Source of the DNA: Sebastes aleutianus
Taxonomy: Eukaryota > Chordata > Actinopteri > Perciformes > Sebastidae
Direction of reading: 5' to 3'
Assembly: GCA_916700875.1 (NCBI GenBank)
Contig: CAKAKS010000032.1
Span: forward strand, 19,955,629-20,019,628
DNA length: 64,000 nt
Positions 48,977-60,700 of the stretch are shown here, one piece after another. The position numbers and the translations under genes are program-made. Every line of letters begins with the position of its first letter. Position 1 is the stretch's first letter. The notes beneath the pieces are model-generated. The model did no database searches, was not told the origin of the DNA, and saw only the letters and a list, made by a program, of their open reading frames with translations.

Positions 48977-49025
48977 ACTACATCACCCAGAATGCATTGC
49001 GGGCTGCATTTCACACGTGACGTCA
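48977..49025 (+). promoter_or_regulatory. Likely akirin2 promoter elements: ZNF143/THAP11-type site and CRE
   Basis: 48977-49003 reads ACTACATCACCCAGAATGC followed by ATTGCGGG, close to the vertebrate ZNF143/THAP11 (Staf) consensus ACTACAA.TCCCAGAATGC..GCG. 49018-49025 is the full palindromic CRE TGACGTCA. Both lie about 500 bp before the akirin2 ATG, and CpGs increase here, as expected for a housekeeping promoter. Confidence 0.6.
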
Positions 49026-49089
49026 GGAGCCGGAGAAGCCGACAGCAGCAGCCCCCACACACACACATATATGAAAAACAAGCAGCTAA

Positions 49090-49246
49090 GTAGCTCACCG
49101 CTAGCAGCTAGCTCTCCTCTCCTCTCTGTCGAGCAGACAGCCGGCTGATCGGCACCTCAACTTTTTGGGAAGCAACTTTTTAGAAACAACACGAGTTGTT
49201 TGTTGATCTCCAGTTGGACAGACAACAACTTTACCCACCTAAAAAG
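49090..49246 (+). other. Possible non-coding first exon of akirin2
   Basis: A donor-like AAAAAG|GTAACA at 49246/49247 and an acceptor-like CACCCTGAAG at 49528, two bases before the ATG, would remove 49247-49528. The alternative is one continuous first exon. The sequence alone does not decide. Confidence 0.3.
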
Positions 49247-49530
49247 GTAACACATGATTCAAATGTACACCTGTTCTGACCAACAAGCTAACGTTAGCTT
49301 TGTTTTCTTTTTCATTCTTTGCTAGTTAGCTGTTAGCTGGCTTCGCTAGCAGATATGTAAAGCCTCAGCTGCGCAGTATGCTTAGTAGTCCTGTTGACAC
49401 TGTGTGATTAGCAGGTCGTGTTAACGAATAGCCACATGGTTTAGCAGTTACCTGATGTTATCTCTTCATTAAATGTCCTGTTGTTGGTGTTTTGTGCTCC
49501 TCCATCTCTTCTCTTTAACACCCTGAAGTC

Positions 49531-52500
49531 ATGGCGTGTGGAGCCACCCTGAAGAGGACCATGGATTTCGATCCTCTGATGAGTCCTACGTCTCCTAAAA
49601 GACGAAGATGTATCCCCGTGTCCCAATCATCCTCCTCCTCCTCATCCCCTAGGAAGTATCTGAGCATGGAGCCCTCGCCATTTGGGGAGTCGTCGTCCAG
49701 GCTTAGTGCAGGTAAATGGTACTAAAGTTGGCCTGCTTTGGTCAGCAGCCATGCAGGCTTTAGAGGCATTAACAACACGATGAACAACATTATAATATAC
49801 TATACTATACTATATACTATACTATATACTATGAGGACTTTAAGAACTTTAAACATGCACTATCTGCAACCATCTTGGACTGTAACCACTGGCACACTTT
49901 ACACTTACTTTACACTATACATCCTATATACACTTACTTTACATCCTATATACACTTACTTTACACTATACATCCTATATACCACTTACGTTACATCCTA
50001 TATACACTTACTTTACACTATACATCCTATATACCACTTACTTTACATCCTATATACACTTACTTTACATCCTATATATACTTACTTTACATCCTATATA
50101 CACTTACTTTACACTATACATCCTATATACACTTACTTTACATCTATACATCCTATATACCACTTACTTTACATCCTATATACACTTACTTTACACTATA
50201 CATCCTATATACCACTTACTTTACATCCTATATACACTTACTTTACACTATACATCCTATATACCACTTACTTTACATCCTATATACACTTACTTTACAC
50301 TATACATCCTATATACACTTACTTTACACTATACATCCTATATACCACTTACTTTACATCCTATATACACTTACTTTACGCTATACATCCTATATACCAC
50401 TTACTTTACATCCTATGTACACTTACTTTACACTATACATCCTATGTACACTTACTTTACACTATACATCCTATATACACTTACTTTACATCCTATATAT
50501 ACTTACTTTACATCCTATATACACTTACTTTACACTATACATCCTATATACACTTACTTTACATCCTATATACACTTACTTTACACTATACATCCTATAT
50601 ACCACTTACTTTACATCCTATATACACTTACTTTACACTATACATCCTATATACCACTTACTTTACATCCTATGTACACTTACTTTACACTATACATCCT
50701 ATATACCACTTACTTTACATCCTATATACACTTACTTTACACTATACATCCTATATACACTTACTTTACACTATACATCCTATATACCACTTACTTTACA
50801 TCCTATATACACTTACTTTACACTATACATCCTATATACCACTTACTTTACATCCTATATACACTTACTTTACACTATACATCCTATATACCACTTACTT
50901 TACATCCTATATACACTTACTTTACACTATACATCCTATATACACTTACTTTACACTATACATCCTATATACCACTTACTTTACATCCTATATACACTTA
51001 CTTTACGCTATACATCCTATATACCACTTACTTTACATCCTATGTACACTTACTTTACACTATACATCCTATGTACACTTACTTTACACTATACATCCTA
51101 TATACACTTACTTTACATCCTATATACACTTACTTTACATCCTATATACACTTACTTTACACTATACATCCTATATACACTTACTTTACATCCTATATAC
51201 ACTTACTTTACACTATACATCCTATATACCACTTACTTTACATCCTATATACACTTACTTTACACTATACATCCTATATACCACTTACTTTACATCCTAT
51301 GTACACTTACTTTACACTATACATCCTATATACACTTACTTTACATCCTATATACACTTACTTTACATCCTACATACACTTTACACTATACATCCTATAT
51401 ACACTTACTTTACATCCTATATACACTTACTTTACACTATACATCCTATATACCACTTACTTTACATCCTATGTACACTTACTTTACACTATACATCCTA
51501 TATACACTTACTTTACATCCTATATACACTTACTTTACATCCTATATACACTTACTTTACACTATACATCCTACATACCACTTACTTTACAACCTATGTA
51601 CACTTACTTTACACTATACATCCTATATACACTTACTTTACACTATACATCCTACATACCACTTACTTTACAACCTCTGTACACTTACTTTACACTATAC
51701 ATCCTATATACACTTACTTTACATCCTATATACACTTACTTTACATCCTATATACACTTACTTTACACTATACATCCTATATACACTTTACATCCTATAT
51801 ACACTTACTTTACACTATACATCCTATATACCACTTACTTTACATCCTATATACACTTACTTTACACTATACATCCTATATACCACTTACTTTACATCCT
51901 ATGTACACTTACTTTACACTATACATCCTATATACACTTACTTTACATCCTATATACACTTACTTTACATCCTACATACACTTACTTTACACTATACATC
52001 CTATATACACTTACTTTACATCCTATATACACTTACTTTACATCCTATATACACTTACTTTACACTATACATCCTATATACACTTACTTTACATCCTATA
52101 TACACTTACTTTACACTATACATCCTATATACCACTTACTTTACATCCTATATACACTTACTTTACACTATACATCCTATGTACACTTACTTTACATCCT
52201 ATATACACTTACTTTACACTATACATCCTATATACACTTTACATCCTATATACACTTACTTTACATCCTATATACACTTACTTTACACTATACATCCTAT
52301 ATACCACTTACTTTACATCCTATGTACACTTACTTTACACTATACATCCTATATACACTTACTTTACATCCTATATACACTTACTTTACATCCTACATAC
52401 ACTTACTTTACACTATACATCCTATATACACTTACTTTACATCCTATATACACTTACTTTACACTATACATCCTATATACCACTTACTTTACATCCTATG

Positions 52501-55500
52501 TACACTTACTTTACACTATACATCCTATATACACTTACTTTACATCCTATATACACTTACTTTACATCCTATATACACTTACTTTACACTATACATCCTA
52601 CATACCACTTACTTTACAACCTATGTACACTTACTTTACACTATACATCCTATATACACTTACTTTACACTATACATCCTACATACCACTTACTTTACAA
52701 CCTATGTACACTTACTTTACACTATACATCCTATATACCACTTACTTTACATCCTATGTACACTTACTTTACACTATACATCCTATATACACTTACTTTA
52801 CATCCTACATACACTTACTTTACACTATACATCCTATATACACTTACTTTACATCCTATATACACTTACTTTACACTATACATCCTATATACCACTTACT
52901 TTACATCCTATGTACACTTACTTTACACTATACATCCTATATACACTTACTTTACATCCTATATACACTTACTTTACATCCTATATACACTTACTTTACA
53001 CTATACATCCTACATACCACTTACTTTACAACCTATGTACACTTACTTTACACTATACATCCTATATACACTTACTTTACACTATACATCCTACATACCA
53101 CTTACTTTACAACCTATGTACACTTACTTTACACTATACATCCTATATACACTTACTTTACATCCTATATACACTTACTTTACATCCTATATACACTTAC
53201 TTTACACTATACATCCTATATACACTTTACATCCTATATACACTTACTTTACACTATACATCCTATATACCACTTACTTTACATCCTATATACACTTACT
53301 TTACACTATACATCCTATATACCACTTACTTTACATCCTATGTACACTTACTTTACACCATACATCCTATATACACTTACTTTACATCCTATATACACTT
53401 ACTTTACATCCTACATACACTTACTTTACACTATACATCCTATATACACTTACTTTACATCCTATATACACTTACTTTACACTATACATCCTATATACAC
53501 TTACTTTACATCCTATATACACTTACTTTACACTATACATCCTATATACCACTTACTTTACATCCTATATACACTTACTTTACACTATACATCCTATGTA
53601 CACTTTACATCCTATATACACTTACTTTACACTATACATCCTATATACACTTTACATCCTATATACACTTACTTTACACTATACATCCTATATACCACTT
53701 ACTTTACATCCTATATACACTTACTTTACACTATACATCCTATATACCACTTACTTTACATCCTATGTACACTTACTTTACACTATACATCCTATATACA
53801 CTTACTTTACATCCTATATACACTTACTTTACATCCTACATACACTTACTTTACACTATACATCCTATATACACTTACTTTACATCCTATATACACTTAC
53901 TTTACATCCTATATACACTTACTTTACACTATACATCCTATATACACTTACTTTACATCCTATATACACTTACTTTACACTATACATCCTATATACACTT
54001 ACTTTACACTATACATCCTATGTACCACTTTATAGACTGTACATATTACATTTATTTATTGTATTGTACTCTGTATCTTTTATATCTCTATTGTTTTTTT
54101 TTTAATAATTTGTGTATACCTTTACCCCTCCTGTGTTTCACTCTGTTTTGCTGATGTTGCTGCTTTGACACCTGAATTTCCCTCCGGGGATTAATAAAGG
54201 TTCATCTTATCTTAATAAACCCAGAAAACAAATATGCTTATCTATGTTTAAGTTATGTTGTGGACTCCTATAGCATGACAGCTGTTTTGTCTTCACTAAT
54301 GGACCATTCTCTGTCTTTTTTTTTAACTTTCTTTTGTCCCCACTAGAACAAATCCTCAACAGCATCAAGCAGGAGTACAAACGCATTCAAAAGAGGAAGC
54401 ATCTAGATGGAGGCTACCAACAGTCAGACTGCTGCTATTCTCCAGAGTCCCCATCCCAGTCGTCTACTATGAATGTTTCCAGCATGCCAGGTTGGTTGAG
54501 TAACAACACACTGCCTCCAGAGTTTCTGTGTCATGTAAACTGAGGCAACCAGAAATACCACACACCACGCCATGATTCTTAGTGGGGTTGTTTTTGTTTG
54601 ATTTTGTACAGGAACGTCCTCTGGAGGCGTTTCTCCGACTAGAAAAGAACAGCCATTATTCACCCTCAGACAAGTTGGAATGATCTGTGAACGCCTGCTG
54701 AAAGAAAAGGAGGAGAAGGTGCGGGAGGAATATGAGGAGACCATGACCTCAAAACTGGCAGGTTGGTACATTGAGCAAGTTACGACACTCTCTCTCTCTC
54801 TGAACATCTGAAGCTAAAACCGAAAGGTGTCCAATTTCACATCACATTTGAAAAGCTGGAAGCAGCAAATGTTTGGCATTTCTGCTGATAGTTGATTAGC
54901 AGATTTGTTGTCGGGTCAACTTTCTGTCGATTGATTAACGTATGTCTCTTTGCACATTTTATTTTGATTATCAAAAATGATCAGTATATGAAATTCAGAA
55001 TTAAATCTATAAAATGCCAAATTATAATTGATACCAGAGCCCGAGACGTGTCTTTGAGTGCTTTAATTGTCTGAAAGCAGACTAGGCAGATTGGAGCAAA
55101 TATGATTTTAAAAAGTTATTTTTATAAAACGGTTACTATATCCTGACAGTAGTGCTTCAGACAGGTAATCTGAAAAAAAATCACGTGTCCTCCGGTGCTC
55201 CTAATGGCATCTGCAAGATTTCACAGACCGGAGGAAAACAACCAATCAGAGCCGAGCTGAAGCCTGAGCAGTTGTCAATCACTCGCAAACTCCGATCAAA
55301 CTAGGCAGCGCTGATCAAATATGAATCAATATTCTGTTACTGTAATGCCTATTTCTCGCCTCAAATGTTTTCAGAAACATCTTGTAGTGTACTGTTTAGC
55401 AGTAAAATGAGAAAGTTTGTGACCCGGCAGCAATGTTGAGATCAGTTGAGGAAATACCAAGCACCGCCCACCAGCCGGAGCACACTTTCTCATTTTACAG

Positions 55501-56412
55501 CTAAACAGTACACTACAAGATGTTTCTGAAAACATTTGAGGTGAGAAATAGGCATTAGAGTAACAGAATATTGATTCATATTTGATCAGCGCTGCCTAGT
55601 TTGACCGTTTGATCGGAGTTCGCAAGTGATTGACAGCTGCCTCCATTGAATGAACAGCCAATAGGAACGCTCTCTCTCTCTGAAATGACCTGTGATTGGC
55701 CAAAGTCTCCCGTCACGGGCTAGATTTTTTTTAAAGCCTGAAAACAGAGCAACACGAGGAGGTGCAGAAGTCTAGTTTTCTCTCAGAACACTTGAATTAC
55801 AATATACTGAAAGGTTATTATGGAATTTTTACCCAATGATGCCAAAAATATTCTGCCTACTGCAGGTTTAATTGTCTGACCAGCTGTCAAAACCCAAAAG
55901 TTATTAAACTAAGTGTGTATAAAATGAACCAAGCAAACAAATCCTCAAAATTGTGAAGCCATAACAGGAAACCTGGTATTTTTTTACTTCACTAAACCAG
56001 ATTTTGAATATGGGAATAGATTGATTCCTGACCACAGTAACTAATTAGTAACATGTGTGTGATCTGTACCATAGTTAAAAGACAAAGTGTCTGGGGAAAT
56101 TATAATATAGAAGACTAATTTCAATAATGCACATAAAGCGTCAGTTAGTTGTACAATATTAATTCTTATTTCCTGTCCTGTACGTTTCAGAACAATATGA
56201 CACCTTTGTGAAGTTCACACATGATCAGCTAATGCGACGATTCGGGGAGCAACCTGCAAGCTGTGAGTTCTTTCATTTCCACATTCCTGCCTCTCTGGCA
56301 ATACTGTGTGTGAGAAAGTCTTGGATCTCCGTTTGAGTTATTCCTTTTGAAGTTTTAAAAGTCTGGTTTCTGTATTTCTGTTTCATCTCCCTCTTCTCCA
56401 GATGTTTCCTGA
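49531..56412 (+). CDS. akirin2: Akirin-2
   Basis: Small nuclear adaptor. It drives nuclear import of 20S/26S proteasomes and links NF-kB to SWI/SNF-type remodelling at innate immune genes. Five coding exons, 49531-49711, 54347-54490, 54612-54761, 56191-56262 and 56402-56412, join in phase to give 185 residues (human 203). The start MACGATLKRTMDFDP is the family N-terminus. PKRRR (residues 22-26) is the nuclear localisation signal. A Ser run follows at about 33-39. EQILNSIKQEYKRIQKRKHL and KEQPLFTLRQVGMICERLLK are conserved helical blocks. The C-terminal SYVS, split over the last two exons, is the proteasome-contact tail. The last exon has only 11 coding bases. Intron 1 (4.6 kb) is mostly a giant minisatellite, and intron 3 holds a foldback element. 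It lies downstream of cnr1 on the same strand and tail-to-tail with orc3. Confidence 0.96.
49895..54030 (+). repeat. Nearly G-free minisatellite, about 4.1 kb, in akirin2 intron 1
   Basis: Built from a few interchangeable units: 22 bp (TACACTTACTTTACATCCTA+TA), 29 bp (the same with CTATACA added), 23 bp (starting TACCACTT) and 18 bp (TACACTTTACATCCTATA), with TATG, TACATAC and CAACC variants. By length there are about 160-170 units. The plus strand has almost no G and no TAA, TAG or TGA in any unit, and unit lengths are not multiples of three. All three plus frames therefore stay open for 1,236-1,455 codons. These frames are not genes: they have no splice or start context, only a His/Leu/Tyr/Thr reiteration. 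Confidence 0.95.
54031..54225 (+). mobile_element. Non-LTR retroposon 3' tail at the array edge
   Basis: TATTTATTGTATTGTACTC, TGCTGCTTTGACACCTGAAT, TTCCCTCCGGGGATTAATAA and AGGTTCATCTTATCTTA match the 3' end of a common fish LINE class, with a short (TCTTA)n tail. 49795-49895, before the array, may be part of the same insertion. Confidence 0.6.
54840..55080. other. akirin2 intron 3, left part, with a MITE-like fragment
   Basis: 54890-55030 (GATTAGCAGATTTGTTGTCG, TTGATTATCAAAAATGATCA) resembles part of the GCTGCAACTAACGATTA family. Nothing else recognised. Confidence 0.35.
55125..55870. repeat. Foldback repeat with about 150-bp inverted arms in akirin2 intron 3
   Basis: The left arm 55275-55425 is the reverse complement of 55485-55640 (GATCAAATATGAATCAATAT against ATATTGATTCATATTTGATC), with about 60 bp between. 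The outer parts match 17224-17690. It probably arose from two head-to-head copies of one element. Confidence 0.8.
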
Positions 56413-57040
56413 GTGTGGCCCAGAAATCTTTTTTGCAAGACGGCCTTTCTCTTGCTGCAAGCTATCATGTGATATCTCAAGAAAGAAGAAGAAGAAGAAA
56501 AAAAAAGCTCATCCTTGTAAGAGATTCAGTTTAGCTAGTTTAAATGAAACTTTTCTTACTGTGCCATATTTCTGTCTTTGGGCAAAGGTTTATATGAAGC
56601 TGTTGTCAGTTGTTACCACTCTGTTGTTAGCAACTAGGTGCTTCCTTATGTAAATGAATGGACCCTATCTCTACCAGTGGCCTATGTTCCTCCTGCTGTA
56701 CGTGTATCTACAGTTTATCTCACTTTTGTAATGATTCCCAGCATTCCAGGCTTTGTCACTTGTTTTCTGTTTGTTACATGTAAATATGATAAAGCAGTGC
56801 GAGAGTTTTACTTAAAGGTTTGCTGGTCAATCTGAGAGGGAAGTGGAAGAAACGCAGCAGAACAGAGCGAATACGTTTGCAGTTTGTCCTCTGTTCATTG
56901 CTTTTTAAATTGAGCATAAAGTGGGCTGATTTGATTTTTTAATTTTTTTTTTGTTCTCCCTACCAGTGTTTTTATTTATTTTGACTTTTGTTTTGCTGGT
57001 ATCACTTTGAAACCAATGTACTTATTGGAAAAACAATAAA
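56413..57040 (+). other. akirin2 3' untranslated region with AATAAA at 57035
   Basis: No coding signal after the stop. AATAAA at 57035-57040 with downstream TTTTAAGAG and a GT-rich stretch is a good polyadenylation site. Confidence 0.6.
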
Positions 57041-57274
57041 AATCTTTTAAGAGTTGAATTGTTTTGATGGGTGTAAGACATTTCTATGGTACTAAAGTCA
57101 ATGACACCACCAATTGTCTATTAACTATATTATGCATCCGTATTCGAGCTGTGCCTTCGGTATAGGAACATATTTGCTCAACTACACTAATCACTGCAGA
57201 TACTACTATAAATAGTTTGTGGAACATTCAGCACTCGATATGATTGTACTATCATGATAGAGGTACATTATGTG

Positions 57275-57566
57275 TTTAAGGCTGCAACTAACAATTATGT
57301 TCTAAATTAATTGAATAGTTGTTTGATCTATAAAATGTCAATCAGTGTTTCCAAAAGCCCAAGATGACGTCCTCAAATGTCTTTTTTTGTCCACAACTCA
57401 AAGATATTCAGTTTACTGTCATAGAGGAGTAAAGAAACCAGAAAATATTCGCATTTAAGAAGCTGGAATCAGAGAAATTCGACTTTTTTTCCTTTAAAAA
57501 AATTACCCAAACATCAAAATAGTTGGCAATTAATGTGAATAGTTGACAACTAATCGGTGAAGCTCT
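57275..57566. mobile_element. MITE (GGCTGCAACTAACAATTA family) between convergent akirin2 and orc3
   Basis: AAGGCTGCAACTAACAATTA at the left, CCAAAAGCCCAAGATGACGT in the middle, and GTTGACAACTAATCGGTG, AAGCTCTAG at the right. Fragments of the family lie at 12010-12086 and 30485-30560. Confidence 0.65.
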
Positions 57567-57647
57567 AGATGTGTTTGCTTAATACACAGTTATGAGTAAA
57601 AATCAACATGCATGGCACCATGATTATCAGACAATATTCACATGTAT

Positions 57648-57653
57648 TTTATT
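57648..57653 (-). terminator. orc3 polyadenylation signal
   Basis: TTTATT on the plus strand is AATAAA on the minus strand, about 125 bases past the orc3 stop codon. Confidence 0.5.
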
Positions 57654-57778
57654 AGAAGGAAAAATACAGTACAAAATATAAATCAAAGTCAAGTTTGATA
57701 AGAGCTGGGATAAAGGGAGACCGCAGCCACAGATGTACGTAAAGTGTGTGTGTGTGGTTTGTTTTTTTGAGTGTTGGG

Positions 57779-60700
57779 TCAGCAGCCTCCCCAGGTGAGT
57801 CGAGCCACGTGGTCGGTCTTTTGCTTGGTGGACTTTATGAAGCCCAGAAACTCGAGCTCGGACACGGCTCGGATGAAACGAGCGCTAGAGAACAAGCTAA
57901 GGAAGCAAATTTCTCAACTGTGTATAATACTCTGGCCAAAAAGTAAAATAATTCACATACGATCACCACTCCGACCGCCTCATCTGTCATGAAACTTGTG
58001 TTACATGTCCCTAAAGCAAACAATAAGTGTTTTTTTTTGGTCAAAAATTCATCACAACATTAAGAAAGTATTGAAATGGTGGGATAGCATGATCAGAAAA
58101 ACATGTTTGTAGATAAAGTTATGGAATAGGGATGCAAAACCGAACCATAAAAAACTGAACTGTAGACTTGTTGAACCGTTGCACCACTATTGAATACAGG
58201 CCTGCTAATTATCTGATGAGTTGCCAGAGACATAGAAGAGGCAATTATCTGAACATTGATCTACTTGACCATTAAGTAGCCTGCTTTATTCCATGTAGAA
58301 TATCAGTGTTTTGGCTTCATATAATATAGAAATATTCATTACTTTCAATCAATTAATTTATATATTTTGGAGTTCAAACATAGAAAGAGTTGTTTTCTTC
58401 TCCCTAATGTGCAAAACAAACCAAACCGTGACCCAAAAAAACACAATACAAACCGAACCGTGGGCTTATTGAACTGTTGCACCACTATTAAAGAAGGATA
58501 CTGTTTGACTTCATCCACTTTCCCAAAATTGTCAGAATCTGGGTTGTTACCCTCAGCAGCAGAAACCACAGTGGCATAGGCCTGAAAACAAACAAACAGT
58601 TTGTCATTCATGTCAGTATCCAGTCCATGCTGGGCCAATATTTTGATTTTCAGATCAATAACGTGACACATTGATCCTCGGGATCAATAAAAGCCTCCTC
58701 TAGAGAATGAAAAACAAACTTCCGACCATCAAAGTTTGTGGGGCAAAGGTGCTGTTATTGTTGGGAGGTTAAATGGATGCTGTACAAACATCATTATCAT
58801 ATCTTGTTTTTTCCTTAAAGACTTTGGTAGATGTAGTTGAATTACATTATTAGACTAATTATTCCGTGTATAAACTCACCTCCAGCCAGTCGTAGAGGTT
58901 TATCAGCCTGCCGCACTCCAGGTGGAGTTTGTACACGAGGCAGATATCAGGAGCGGCGTTAGAGACGGTTCCATCCTCAGTCTTTAGGCGCTCATTCTGG
59001 AAGAAGATGCTCCAATGAGTACTTTCAGTTTCTCCTCATAGTTATACACACTTGATGCGATGAAGAAGAGGCACACGTACCTGAAGATAATAGTAGGGAG
59101 TGTTGAGTGCAGCCTGAATGGAGGTGCGAGGTGCTGCGTTGAGGTGGCGTCTCACAGTGGCAGAAGACGTGTAGTAGCAAACTTCATTCAGTGTCTGAGA
59201 CTCGGGGGGAGACAGGTGACTCCTGTGTGGGAGATGGAGATGTTAGCCAAAGAAGAATTTCTACCATATTTATGTAATTCAAATTGTATAAAATTATTTT
59301 CAGCAGAGCAAGAAGGTCATATGTCTCACTTCACTAAGCCGTCGATGAACTCGAGAGCTTCATTTCGCAGAGCCTCGAACGGACTCAGTTTCTTGGATCT
59401 CCGAGTCTCGTTCATCTCCAGCAGCGTCTAGAATACGTGAGAATAATCACAGTTTATGGATCGCACACAACAGCGAGGTGGAGAATCTCTTCACATAACG
59501 TTCTTCATAAAAACCATAAAAACAAACCTTCTGCAGCTGGAAGAGATCGGTTTTCTTTTGAAGATTTTTCACTGGAGAGGTGATGCTCTCTTCCACACTG
59601 GGGGGAGGTTCAGCAGCTACTGCTGTTAAGAACAAGACAAAAGAATTGCAACAAGTGTTTTTGCGTATTCATTACTAGTTAAAGGACAGTTTAAGAAAGT
59701 TCTCATTTCATCTTGAACCTCATGGCTATACACTTCTGTTGGTTGTACATATTTACTTACTCTAGGTTTGTTTGTTTTTTTCTTTTACTACCATTTATGC
59801 TTGCGAGTTTTGTGTATATAGATATTTTTTGTGTTATATGTTCTTTTTGTTTTGTTTGCTTTTGATCAGTAATAATGTAATTTATTTGTTTAAATAGGGG
59901 AGGACTCTGAATACACCTTCCAGGCTTCTTTCCTCTTCTTTTCCTCTCAAATTACTGTTTTCTCCAATTGTATGTATTTTATATCCAAATAAATAAAACT
60001 AAACACCTCCAGTAATAATTATCTGAAAACAGAGACTAATCCAGAGTGAACGCAAAATGTCATGTTGGTGCTACTTCATTTTTTTACTACTTACTGTCCA
60101 ACTGCTTAAATTTGGCGAGCATTTCTTCCAGCTGGACGAGAGCGCTCTTCATCTTCTTCGACTTGGCAGGCTGCAGAATCTCCGCACACCTCTGTAGCAA
60201 AGCGACCAGCATGTCTTTAGCCAGCATCCTGGAGGGAAATTTGCACACAAGGTTTACAACTGAATGGTACAGCGGCACCCCAAAATCAGACTGGGTTGTT
60301 TTTGAACCAACGCCTAGTTTGCTCTTCATAAAAGGCCAGCGTCAAACAATAAAAGCTGTTTGGCTGTATATTAACGGCCATTTGGCCACCAGGAGGAGCA
60401 ATAATCATCTAAATATCCTGGAATATGTGGTGAAATGTGTGAATAAAGTTGGCTAGAAAGGACGAAGTACTGTTTATTACTACTTCCTGTTACTAACCAT
60501 CCAGACTAAATATCCAGACTTACTTCAGAAGCTTCATGGCTGACTGGTAATCCTCATTCTCTGATATGTTCTTCTCCAGACATATTAAATGGAGCTCTCT
60601 GATCTGTAGCACACACACACACATAATTCAGTGTAACATCAAGGCAGTTTGGAAAAAAAAAAAAAAAAAAACTGATACCATTACGTCAACACTACAAATA

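Noticed and set aside
49738..54154. Open frames of 1,455, 1,386 and 1,236 codons as a giant repeat protein
   Set aside because: All three overlap in a minisatellite whose units lack stops in every plus frame. They lie inside akirin2 intron 1 and have no conserved domain.
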